This document shows, piece after piece, positions 33,041-40,720 of a DNA stretch of 41,939 nt (position 1 is the first letter of the stretch; each line of letters begins with the position of its first letter). The position numbers were made by a program, and so were the translations under genes. Under the pieces are notes generated by a model. It did not search any database. It was not told where the DNA came from and saw only the letters and a list, made by a program, of their open reading frames with translations. This DNA comes from Clostridiaceae bacterium (GTDB taxonomy: Bacteria; Bacillota; Clostridia; UBA1212; DUPL01): contig DUPL01000062.1 in the NCBI GenBank assembly GCA_012838385.1, forward strand, positions 1-41,939, written 5' to 3'.

Positions 33041-33796
33041 ATGGATTTACTTATATTCAGTGGTCAAAGCAATATGCAGGGACAGACAGAAGCTGTTCCT
33101 TGTGATGAAGCAGTAAAAAAAGCAGTTGAATACAGGCTGCTAACAGATGAACTTGTAGAACTTAAGAACCCTGTCGGAGAAGATATAGAGGATATGTTAC
33201 TGAGATCCCATCTGAACAGAGGATCACTCGTTCCGTATTTCTGTGATGAATATATAAAAATTTGCGGGAATGAAGTCTTAGCTGTTCATACAGCCAAAGG
33301 AGCAACAATACTTGCTCAGTGGCTTGACAATAATCCGGACGGAGCAAGACGTTACGGAAAGATGCTGGAAAAGATACGTGCTGCAATGAAAAAAGCCGGT
33401 AACGTTGACAGAAAGTATTTCATATGGCTCCAGGGCGAAAGTGATGCCTGGGCAAAAACAGACGGCGTGTCATACATTGAAGGTATGATAAGTTTGAAAA
33501 ACAATCTGAAGCGTGATATAGGGATAGATAAATTTATGATAATCTGCGTCGGATATTTTGCCATACATAATGTGGGCAGAGAATATGATGAAGTAATAAT
33601 GAATGCACAGCTGAATCTTCCTGACATTGATCCTGACTTTATAGTCCTGACCGATATAACCCGTGAACTTTCACTGGATGAAAAATGGATCAATCCTGAA
33701 GCTGTAGGCCATTATAACAACGCTGCCATGAAACTCATAGGTACCACTGCCGGAAGAGCAGCAGGAAATCATACATTAAGTGATATGAGCAAATAA
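33041..33796 (+). CDS. SGNH-type carbohydrate esterase (CE6/sialate O-acetylesterase-like)
   Basis: 251 residues with the CE6/DUF303 pattern: LIFSGQSNMQGQ near the start (catalytic Ser in GQSNM), a central FIWLQGESDAW, and a late GHYNNAAMKLIG holding the probable catalytic His. No signal peptide, so it acts inside the cell. It should remove acetyl esters from sugars or glycan fragments. ATG behind AAGGAG. It opens the carbohydrate-related region that runs to the window end; 188 bases of AT-rich sequence without a gene follow it. Confidence 0.85.
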   Translation: MDLLIFSGQSNMQGQTEAVPCDEAVKKAVEYRLLTDELVELKNPVGEDIEDMLLRSHLNRGSLVPYFCDEYIKICGNEVLAVHTAKGATILAQWLDNNPDGARRYGKMLEKIRAAMKKAGNVDRKYFIWLQGESDAWAKTDGVSYIEGMISLKNNLKRDIGIDKFMIICVGYFAIHNVGREYDEVIMNAQLNLPDIDPDFIVLTDITRELSLDEKWINPEAVGHYNNAAMKLIGTTAGRAAGNHTLSDMSK

Positions 33797-33984
33797 TGAT
33801 AAAATAAATTGATTTTAGGGCGTTAGAGGTATTCTTCCAATAATTTTTCATTTAGTTCCTTGTTCCTGGTGAACAGTTTGTTAATAAAGCATGTGAATAT
33901 TGTGCATGCAAGTGAAAATAATGCATTTAATTACTAAAGTACAATGATAATATCGAGTTAAATAACATACAGGAGGTTATTTGT

Positions 33985-35037
33985 GTGAAAAAAATAATGA
34001 TAATAGCAGTAATCCTACTACTTAATATTTCATTATGCTTAAATGTATTTGGAATCAAAGTAGAAGAGAAATTTGACTTTGAAAGCGATAATGAAGGGAC
34101 TACTATGCTTGATACAGAACTATATGAGCTGTTTGAAACATCAAGCCTGATAGGTGAAATTAAAGTAGTCAGTGAGGCAAATAATCAGTATCTGGAGTAT
34201 TCTGGGTATTCAGATAGCTTCTTAATTAATCCTATAGTAGGACCCTATACATTCTCCATTGATGTTAAGAAGACTGACCTGAACGAAAATCACGCAATTT
34301 TTGTAAGAGCGGTAAGACCTGAGAATTTGTTCTATAACGGTGTATTCAGCGGTGATAGTGTAGTACCCTTTTATGAGTCAGACTGGTATTCACAAAACGG
34401 TGGTTCAGGACCAAGCGGTCTCGGAGCAAGCGGTATAGCAGTTACCTTATTGCCAAATGTAATAAGAGTAATAACAAAAATATACACAGAAGAAGCAATG
34501 ACCATAACTCAGAAGACCACAGACATTCCTTTTGAGTTTCCTGCAAGTGCTTTTGTAAACCTGAAGTTTGTAGATGACGGGGAAAGCAAAGTTGAAATTT
34601 ATGCAAACAGCACCCTGATCGCAAAAGTTGAGATGTCAGGTACAGGCATCAAATATGATACTGATACAAACGATTCTGATGAATATTTCAAGACAGTAAC
34701 CGTAAAGGATAAAGATGATAATGTCCTTTATACTGTTGAAAATACGAGAGTATCATCTAACGGATCCACTATTGCAATCGGCAACAGAGAAACAATTACT
34801 CAGGTCGATAACATTATCCTTGAATATGAAGAACCGGATCCAACACCAACACCGGAGGCAACTGCTGCTCCTGAAGAAACTGCGACTCCAAAGGTAAATC
34901 CTACAGCAACAAAGAGCGGAACTAATAATACAGATAAAGCTTCTGTTGATCCGCTGATAATTGTCTTCGCAGCAGTCGGAGCCGTTTCCTTAGGTGTAAT
35001 AATATTTATAATCGTAAGAAGAACAAAAGAAAAATAA
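33985..35037 (+). CDS. surface-anchored protein with a concanavalin-like beta domain
   Basis: 350 residues. Signal peptide (about 1-21), beta-rich exterior domain (about 25-275), a Pro/Thr/Ala linker (about 277-305, TPTPEATAAPEETATP), and a C-terminal membrane helix (about 320-345) with a basic end; no LPxTG. The last part of the exterior domain (KVEMSG, then YFKTVTVKD and VDNIILEYEE) is shared with the protein at 37529-38545, so the two are paralogues. The fold looks like the concanavalin-A-like sugar-binding domains around carbohydrases; the ligand is unknown. GTG behind AGGAGG. The GH99-like gene starts 18 bases later. Confidence 0.8.
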   Translation: MKKIMIIAVILLLNISLCLNVFGIKVEEKFDFESDNEGTTMLDTELYELFETSSLIGEIKVVSEANNQYLEYSGYSDSFLINPIVGPYTFSIDVKKTDLNENHAIFVRAVRPENLFYNGVFSGDSVVPFYESDWYSQNGGSGPSGLGASGIAVTLLPNVIRVITKIYTEEAMTITQKTTDIPFEFPASAFVNLKFVDDGESKVEIYANSTLIAKVEMSGTGIKYDTDTNDSDEYFKTVTVKDKDDNVLYTVENTRVSSNGSTIAIGNRETITQVDNIILEYEEPDPTPTPEATAAPEETATPKVNPTATKSGTNNTDKASVDPLIIVFAAVGAVSLGVIIFIIVRRTKEK

Positions 35038-35055
35038 TAAAAACCGGAGAAGCAA

Positions 35056-37494
35056 ATGAGAAAACGATATCTGATATTCCTTTTCGTTATTATGGGTCTT
35101 GCACTTTCCTGTTCTGTCATATATTCAAAATCAGGAAGCACAATAAACCTCTACAATACAACAGGAGATAAGAGTGACTTCAATATCGAGAAGAATGGAT
35201 CTGCCGGAACAAGGTTCAACGCAACTGATAAACTAACCCGTGTAAGTGTGTACATAACAACTTTTGGTGCAACAAAGGACTGCAGGATCGCCCTGTATAA
35301 ATGGGAGGAAAGCTATTCAAAGACCGTATCCTCAGCGCCGGTTGCAGTAGAGGATTTTAAAGATGTATTAGGCAACAGATGGCTGAACCTTAATGTTGAA
35401 GCCGAAAAAGGTGAATATCTTGCAGTTGTATATTATGTTAAAGGAAGGATAGGGGTTAGTCAGACCAGGACCCATATTGAGCATACAGTAACTTATACGA
35501 ATGGGTATAAAGGACTTGGAAATATCTCGATGAAGATAACATACGACGGTGAACCTTCAACTAGCCTTGCTCCTTTATCAAAAGAAAAGGAACCGGAAAA
35601 GGTCAGTGATCCCAGGAAACCAAAATTACCGAAGGATCATCCGATCAACCAACGTAATGTAAAACCGGAAACATGGCATGCAATCGATGCTCTGGGAAGA
35701 GAGTTACCGGATTATGAGGCTGTAGGTAGCAGCAAGAAAAACAAATATGTGGCTATGTTCTACTGGATCGCTCATGATTACTTTGAAATAGAAGGTATGC
35801 CCATCAACTTAACAAATCTGATGAAGCAGTATCCTGAGGCTAAGAATGACTATAAGCACAGGATATGGTATGAGCAAAAGGCAGCCGCATATTTCTGGGA
35901 TGAACCGCTATACGGTTACTACACATCTTTAGATAAATATGTATACCGTAAGCATGCTGAAATGCTTGCAAATGCAGGTGTTGATGTTATTGTATTTGAC
36001 TGTACAAACGCAAACTACACCTGGCGCGGTGGTTATACAACATTGCTTGAAGCCTTTGCAGAAGCAAGGCAGGCAGGTGTCAACACTCCTAAAATAGCAT
36101 TTATGCTGAACTTTGCGCCTTTTGTTGCAACTGCTGAGATGATGTACAACCTTTATCTTGACATATACAGGAGTGGAAATTACCAGGACCTGTGGTTCTA
36201 TTGGGAAGGTAAGCCCCTTGTTATGGCATACCCCGAGATACTGGGTCAGCAGTCTGATCCGTTATTTAAAGAAATGCTTGATTTCTTTACCTTCAGACCC
36301 TGTGACCCGTCATACTTTACAACGAAGCCTGCCCACAGCACTTACTGGGGATGGTTATCCGTTTATCCACAGTGCAAATACGGTGTAAGACCTGACGGAA
36401 CTGTTGAACAGATCACTGTTGGAGTTGCACAGAATGCAAATGCCCTGTACGGCGGTACAGCAATGAATGGTATAGATGTCTATGGAAGAAGCTTTTCTAT
36501 GATAAACGGCTTCTCTACAGATCCCAACTCGAAATACTATGGGATCAACTTTCAGGAGCAATGGGATTATGCAATTGAAGTAAATCCTGACCTCATATTT
36601 GTTACCGGATGGAATGAATGGCAGGCAAGCAGACATGAAGACTGGGGATATACTGAAAATGCTTTCCCCGACGTATTTACAGATGAGTATTCAAGGGATG
36701 TTGAACCGACTAAAGGTGATCTGAAGGATAACTACTATTATCAGCTGATCTCCAATATCAGAAAATACAAAGGTGTAAGCAAACCTGATATAACATATAC
36801 ATACAAGACAATAGATATAACTAACATAAAAGCTTTTAATAAAGCCTATGCATATACCCACTATGTTGGATATGCTGAAGACAGGGATGAAGACGGCTAC
36901 GGAGATACACACTACACAAACAAAGGTGTTCGTAACGATGTTGTTGTATCCAAAGTGATTTATGATAAGGATTACATATATTTCTACGTAGAGACTTTAA
37001 ATAATTTAACTGATCCTAAAGATCCGGACTGGATGCGTTTATTCATTAGCACGAAAAACATGAGCCTGGATAAGAGCTGGGAAGGTTTTGACTATGCAGT
37101 GAATATAACTTCCCCGGAAAATGGTTACAGCACCATCGTGAAAAGTACTGGAGGCTGGAACTGGGAAGAAACAGGTAAAGCAAAATATTACATCAAAAAC
37201 AATGTAATGACATTAGCAGTACCGCGCAGTGCCATTGGTCAGGAGGGCGGCAAACCCCATCTGTACTTTAAGTGGGCGGATAATAATTGCAGTGACGGTG
37301 ATATATTGTCCTTCTATACAGACGGAGAAGCAGCACCTGACGGAAGATTTACTTTTGTATTCACACCTGCAAATGGAAAGCACACATTTCAGGTATCTAC
37401 TATGTTTATAGTTATCCTGGTTTCTTCACTGCTTTTTGCCGGTGCAATCGGATTATTGATCTCAGATACAATTAGGAGAAAAAAGAAAAAGTAA
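35056..37494 (+). CDS. surface-anchored GH99/GH71-like glycoside hydrolase with CBM9/DOMON-like module
   Basis: 812 residues. Signal peptide; a beta-sandwich of about 150 residues; a catalytic barrel (about 228-560) beginning YVAMFYWIAHDYF, then AAAYFWDEPLYGYY, DVIVFDCTNA, WFYWEGKPLVMAYP and FVTGWNEWQASRHEDWGY; a C-terminal CBM9/DOMON-like domain (about 578-770, ending LYFKWADN); and a membrane helix (about 777-800) with KKKK. The FYW, WEGKP and GWNEW motifs are those of GH99/GH71-like enzymes, which cleave alpha-mannosides or alpha-glucans; the exact glycan is not determined. Probably co-transcribed with the two flanking surface proteins. Confidence 0.85.
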   Translation: MRKRYLIFLFVIMGLALSCSVIYSKSGSTINLYNTTGDKSDFNIEKNGSAGTRFNATDKLTRVSVYITTFGATKDCRIALYKWEESYSKTVSSAPVAVEDFKDVLGNRWLNLNVEAEKGEYLAVVYYVKGRIGVSQTRTHIEHTVTYTNGYKGLGNISMKITYDGEPSTSLAPLSKEKEPEKVSDPRKPKLPKDHPINQRNVKPETWHAIDALGRELPDYEAVGSSKKNKYVAMFYWIAHDYFEIEGMPINLTNLMKQYPEAKNDYKHRIWYEQKAAAYFWDEPLYGYYTSLDKYVYRKHAEMLANAGVDVIVFDCTNANYTWRGGYTTLLEAFAEARQAGVNTPKIAFMLNFAPFVATAEMMYNLYLDIYRSGNYQDLWFYWEGKPLVMAYPEILGQQSDPLFKEMLDFFTFRPCDPSYFTTKPAHSTYWGWLSVYPQCKYGVRPDGTVEQITVGVAQNANALYGGTAMNGIDVYGRSFSMINGFSTDPNSKYYGINFQEQWDYAIEVNPDLIFVTGWNEWQASRHEDWGYTENAFPDVFTDEYSRDVEPTKGDLKDNYYYQLISNIRKYKGVSKPDITYTYKTIDITNIKAFNKAYAYTHYVGYAEDRDEDGYGDTHYTNKGVRNDVVVSKVIYDKDYIYFYVETLNNLTDPKDPDWMRLFISTKNMSLDKSWEGFDYAVNITSPENGYSTIVKSTGGWNWEETGKAKYYIKNNVMTLAVPRSAIGQEGGKPHLYFKWADNNCSDGDILSFYTDGEAAPDGRFTFVFTPANGKHTFQVSTMFIVILVSSLLFAGAIGLLISDTIRRKKKK

Positions 37495-37528
37495 AATAGA
37501 AAATAACTAAATAACGGGAGGAAAAACA

Positions 37529-38545
37529 ATGTGTAAACGAGTAATTACAATTGTGAGTGTGTTTATGCTATCGATAGCCATGACTTTTAGCGTACAGGCA
37601 AGCGATCTGGACACTCATCTTGGAACATGGGGTGAACTCATTAATGGAACAAAGGGTATCGATGTTTTAATGGATGATTTTGAAGATCTGCCCGACGGCG
37701 AAAGCCTTGTTGGACAGGCAAACATCGAAGACCACTGGGTATTGGAAAGAGGAAGCGGAGAACCGACTCATAACATGACAGTATTTATGGACGGAGGTCA
37801 AAAGGCTGTAAACTTTGGTCCTTTTACCCAGATGGTTTCCAAGTACAAATTAACTAACAGATACATATTTGAAATCGAAGGAAAAGGTACAGGTCAGTGC
37901 TTTGGGATGTTTGTAAGAACTACCGGAGAACACTTTACAATAGGTAACGGAGAAGTAATTGCCTTCTACTCCCACGATCTGTCCGACTGGTCAAGTAACG
38001 TACATATGGGTTCATCAGGGATTTTCCTTGTACCCGGAGGCTGGGGTTCTGACATTATTAGCATATATGTTAAAGTTTATAGAGATAACCTTGAAACTAA
38101 ACTGGCTAATGAAAGGATCGATATAAAGCTTGAGGGTGTAGATTTCGGAAGTGCTTATCACAAGATCACAATGACCGATGACGGATCTGTTTTAAATTTC
38201 TTTGTTGATGAACAGAAATTTGCATCAGTTGAGATGTCCGGTGAAGCAACTTATCCTGATTTAAGTGCAAATAAGTTCTTTAAATCGGTAGTAGTAAAAG
38301 ACAGTGCAGGAAATGTACTGAGGAATGTGGATAATGTTCTTCTCAGCAAGGATTTCAGCGTACCCCTTATTGCACTCCGTATCAGCAACTATGCTGTTAA
38401 CAGCGTTTCATTACGCGAGTATGCTGCATATACTGAACCGAATACAGAAACAGGAGATAATGCTAGTTTGTACAGTGTTTTTGCCCTATTAACAGCCGGA
38501 GCTTTATTGAGCCTTGTTTTTAAGAAAAAATTATACAATGTTTAA
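37529..38545 (+). CDS. second surface-anchored beta-domain protein, paralogue of 33985-35037
   Basis: 338 residues. Signal peptide (about 1-24), exterior beta-rich domain (DDFEDLPDGESLVG through LREYAAYTEP), then NTETGDNAS followed by a membrane helix and KKK. The NTETGD stretch before the helix resembles a non-standard sortase signal (LPxTGD-like), so it may be wall-linked. It shares the VEMSG, FFKSVVVKDSAGNVL and VDNVLL pattern with the protein at 33985-35037. ATG behind GGGAGG. Last gene before a strong terminator. Confidence 0.8.
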   Translation: MCKRVITIVSVFMLSIAMTFSVQASDLDTHLGTWGELINGTKGIDVLMDDFEDLPDGESLVGQANIEDHWVLERGSGEPTHNMTVFMDGGQKAVNFGPFTQMVSKYKLTNRYIFEIEGKGTGQCFGMFVRTTGEHFTIGNGEVIAFYSHDLSDWSSNVHMGSSGIFLVPGGWGSDIISIYVKVYRDNLETKLANERIDIKLEGVDFGSAYHKITMTDDGSVLNFFVDEQKFASVEMSGEATYPDLSANKFFKSVVVKDSAGNVLRNVDNVLLSKDFSVPLIALRISNYAVNSVSLREYAAYTEPNTETGDNASLYSVFALLTAGALLSLVFKKKLYNV

Positions 38546-38561
38546 CTGAACAAAAAAAATG

Positions 38562-38595
38562 AAGCTATACATCTAAAAAGGTGTATAGCTTTTTT
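38562..38595 (+). terminator. terminator of the surface-protein operon
   Basis: AAGCTATACA (38562-38571) and TGTATAGCTT (38582-38591) form a 10-bp stem with TTTTTT at 38590-38595. It ends the 33985-38545 operon. Confidence 0.92.
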
Positions 38596-38638
38596 GCTTT
38601 TAAAAGTTGTATAGTTATTCACTGAAATTGGCATAATG

Positions 38639-38666
38639 AATTAAAATTGTGCACATAAATTAAAAT
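38639..38666 (+). repeat. direct repeat upstream of the AraC-family gene, candidate operator
   Basis: AATTAAAAT occurs at 38639-38647 and 38658-38666, same orientation, 19 bases apart (about two helical turns), ending 6 bases before the -35 box. This is the geometry of AraC-family sites, but the motif is AT-rich and could be chance. Confidence 0.35.
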
Positions 38667-38672
38667 AGTTCA

Positions 38673-38701
38673 TTGATAGCAAAAGGGATAAAAGATATAA
38701 T
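38673..38701 (+). promoter_or_regulatory. sigma-A promoter of the AraC-ADH-glycyl radical enzyme operon
   Basis: TTGATA (38673-38678), 17 bases, TATAAT (38696-38701), 34 bases before the ATG at 38736. Confidence 0.85.
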
Positions 38702-38735
38702 TGCCTTATAGAATAACAAGGAGGGACGTTTAGGT

Positions 38736-39611
38736 ATGCACTTTAATATATATACTTTTAAGAATATACCGTTAATTGAATTTGCCCATTTCTTTTCAAC
38801 GGACAGGTACAACTTTAATTTTGGTGTAATACCTAATGCCTTTGAAATTGTTCTGTGTGAAAGAGGAAAAATGAATATTCAATATGAGGATCATACATAT
38901 ATAATCCAAGAAGGAGGATTAAATATTATACCTCATAATAAGCCACTTAAAGCATATTCGGATAATCCCGGACATGGTCATGCGACTATTTCAGTTAATG
39001 TACCCTATGAGCTTGAGCAGATCACTGAGGATGAAGTAATTGAAATAAGTAAGGCAAATAACCGGCCAGGAGTGTTTTTGATTGTTGCATCGGAAATGCC
39101 CAGCGGTATGCAGGTAGAAAAGATAACCGTTGCAATGAAAAAACTTATAAAAGAATTTGAGACAGATATAAATTCAGATAAAACATACTTTATATCAGGA
39201 CTATTTAACCTCTTTTCAATGATAACCGCAGAATCAGTACGCATCGCAAGATTAAAGTATGACCTTACCCCGATGCCAATATATTCATTATACAGTAAGA
39301 AGGCCATCGGTTATATTGCGGAGAACATAAAGGAGAATATATCTACAAATGATATTGCATCCTATCTCGGTATATCAACAGGCTACCTGTGTAAGATATT
39401 CAAGATCTTTACAGGTAAAACAGTAGTAGAATATATTAACAGCTACAGGATCAAAAGAGTAGCGGAGATGATACTGGTTTACAATATGTCACTTAAAGAA
39501 GCAGGAGAAAAGGTCGGCTTATATAACGAGCCCTACTTAAGCCGCTTATTTAAAAAATACACGGGTTACAGCACCCAGGAATATAAGCTGATTCATAAAA
39601 TAAAAGTATAA
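38736..39611 (+). CDS. AraC-family transcriptional regulator
   Basis: 291 residues. An N-terminal cupin-type sensing domain (about 20-100; FEIVLCERGKMNIQYEDHTY, then GGLNIIPHNKP) and a C-terminal pair of helix-turn-helix motifs (about 190-288; TNDIASYLGISTGYLCKIFK, then AGEKVGLYNEPYLSRLFKKYTGYSTQEY). It should activate the genes behind it in response to a sugar or metabolite. The alcohol dehydrogenase gene starts 12 bases after its stop with AAAGGAG between them, so regulator and enzymes form one operon. Confidence 0.93.
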   Translation: MHFNIYTFKNIPLIEFAHFFSTDRYNFNFGVIPNAFEIVLCERGKMNIQYEDHTYIIQEGGLNIIPHNKPLKAYSDNPGHGHATISVNVPYELEQITEDEVIEISKANNRPGVFLIVASEMPSGMQVEKITVAMKKLIKEFETDINSDKTYFISGLFNLFSMITAESVRIARLKYDLTPMPIYSLYSKKAIGYIAENIKENISTNDIASYLGISTGYLCKIFKIFTGKTVVEYINSYRIKRVAEMILVYNMSLKEAGEKVGLYNEPYLSRLFKKYTGYSTQEYKLIHKIKV

Positions 39612-39623
39612 AGGAGAAAAAAT

Positions 39624-40718
39624 ATGGCAAAGGCAGCTGTGTTTACAGGAGTAAATGAACCTTTTGAGATCCGTGAGTATGAGCTTACGACTCCACCAAA
39701 GGGATATGCAAGGATTTCTATATTAGCAAGCGGAGTATGTGGCACGGATATGCACATACACAGAGGAAAGCTTGGGATTGTCCCTCCTAAGATAATCGGA
39801 CATGAGTATGTTGGAAAAGTAGAAGAGATATCAGCTGAAGACAGCAATAAATATGGTATTAGTGCAGGCGACAATGTTATTGTAAACATTGCATGCCCCT
39901 GTGGTGAATGCCTGCTTTGTAAAACCAGTGATGATGCAAACTGCATCAATATGGGTGTTACAAATGGCGGAGATCCTGAGGAAAGCCCTCATTTCTGGGG
40001 TGGCTATGCTGAAGTTAACTATTCACCTGTAAAGAACCTGATTAAAGTACCAAAGGGTCTGGATCCTAAGACTGTAAGTGTATTTGCCTGTGCAGGTTCA
40101 ACTGCAATACATGCTTTTAATTTAGGCAAACGTGCGAATGTTAGCATGGAAAATGTTAATGTGGCCGTAGTACAGGGATTAGGACCTGTTGGTATGTTTG
40201 CAGCAGGATATCTGGTTGCTATGGGTATTGAGCATGTTATTGCAATAACAGGATTTGTGGATGAAAAAAGAGAAGAGATTGCAAGAAGCTTCGGTGTAAG
40301 TAAAGTATTTTCTCTTGATATTAACTCACTTGATGATGTAATAGCATATATAAAAAGCATAAGTGACGGACTCGGAGCTGATTTAGTGTTTGAAGCAAGC
40401 GGAAATGTGCATGCAGTGCCCCAGGGTATACAGATGCTCAGAAACAGAGGCGTATATTTAGTACCCGGACAGTATTCTGCAAGCGGCGGTGTTATGTTTA
40501 ATCCTGAACTTATAACATTTAAAGCTATTCAGATAATAGGCTCATCCCAGTATTCCGTTTCTGATGTTATAAGCTATCTTGAATTCCTTGAGGAAAATCC
40601 GGGACTTCATCCTGTTATTGACTCGATGATAACAGAATATCCGGTAAGTAAGGTAAATGAAGCGTTTGAGGATATTAAGGCTGCAAAGAATATAAAGACC
40701 ATTTTAGTAGGTGAATAA
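39624..40718 (+). CDS. zinc-dependent medium-chain alcohol/polyol dehydrogenase
   Basis: 364 residues. Catalytic zinc ligands Cys39 (GVCGTD) and His60-Glu61 (GHEYVG); the structural zinc loop Cys93, Cys96, Cys99, Cys107; and a Rossmann segment GLGPVGMFAAG at about 176. The outline is that of threonine/sorbitol dehydrogenases. It oxidises or reduces an alcohol with NAD(P). It sits between the AraC gene and a glycyl radical enzyme: in other such loci a dehydrogenase handles the aldehyde or alcohol made or consumed by the radical enzyme, so a diol or deoxysugar pathway is a plausible inference. Confidence 0.92.
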   Translation: MAKAAVFTGVNEPFEIREYELTTPPKGYARISILASGVCGTDMHIHRGKLGIVPPKIIGHEYVGKVEEISAEDSNKYGISAGDNVIVNIACPCGECLLCKTSDDANCINMGVTNGGDPEESPHFWGGYAEVNYSPVKNLIKVPKGLDPKTVSVFACAGSTAIHAFNLGKRANVSMENVNVAVVQGLGPVGMFAAGYLVAMGIEHVIAITGFVDEKREEIARSFGVSKVFSLDINSLDDVIAYIKSISDGLGADLVFEASGNVHAVPQGIQMLRNRGVYLVPGQYSASGGVMFNPELITFKAIQIIGSSQYSVSDVISYLEFLEENPGLHPVIDSMITEYPVSKVNEAFEDIKAAKNIKTILVGE

Positions 40719-40720
40719 AA

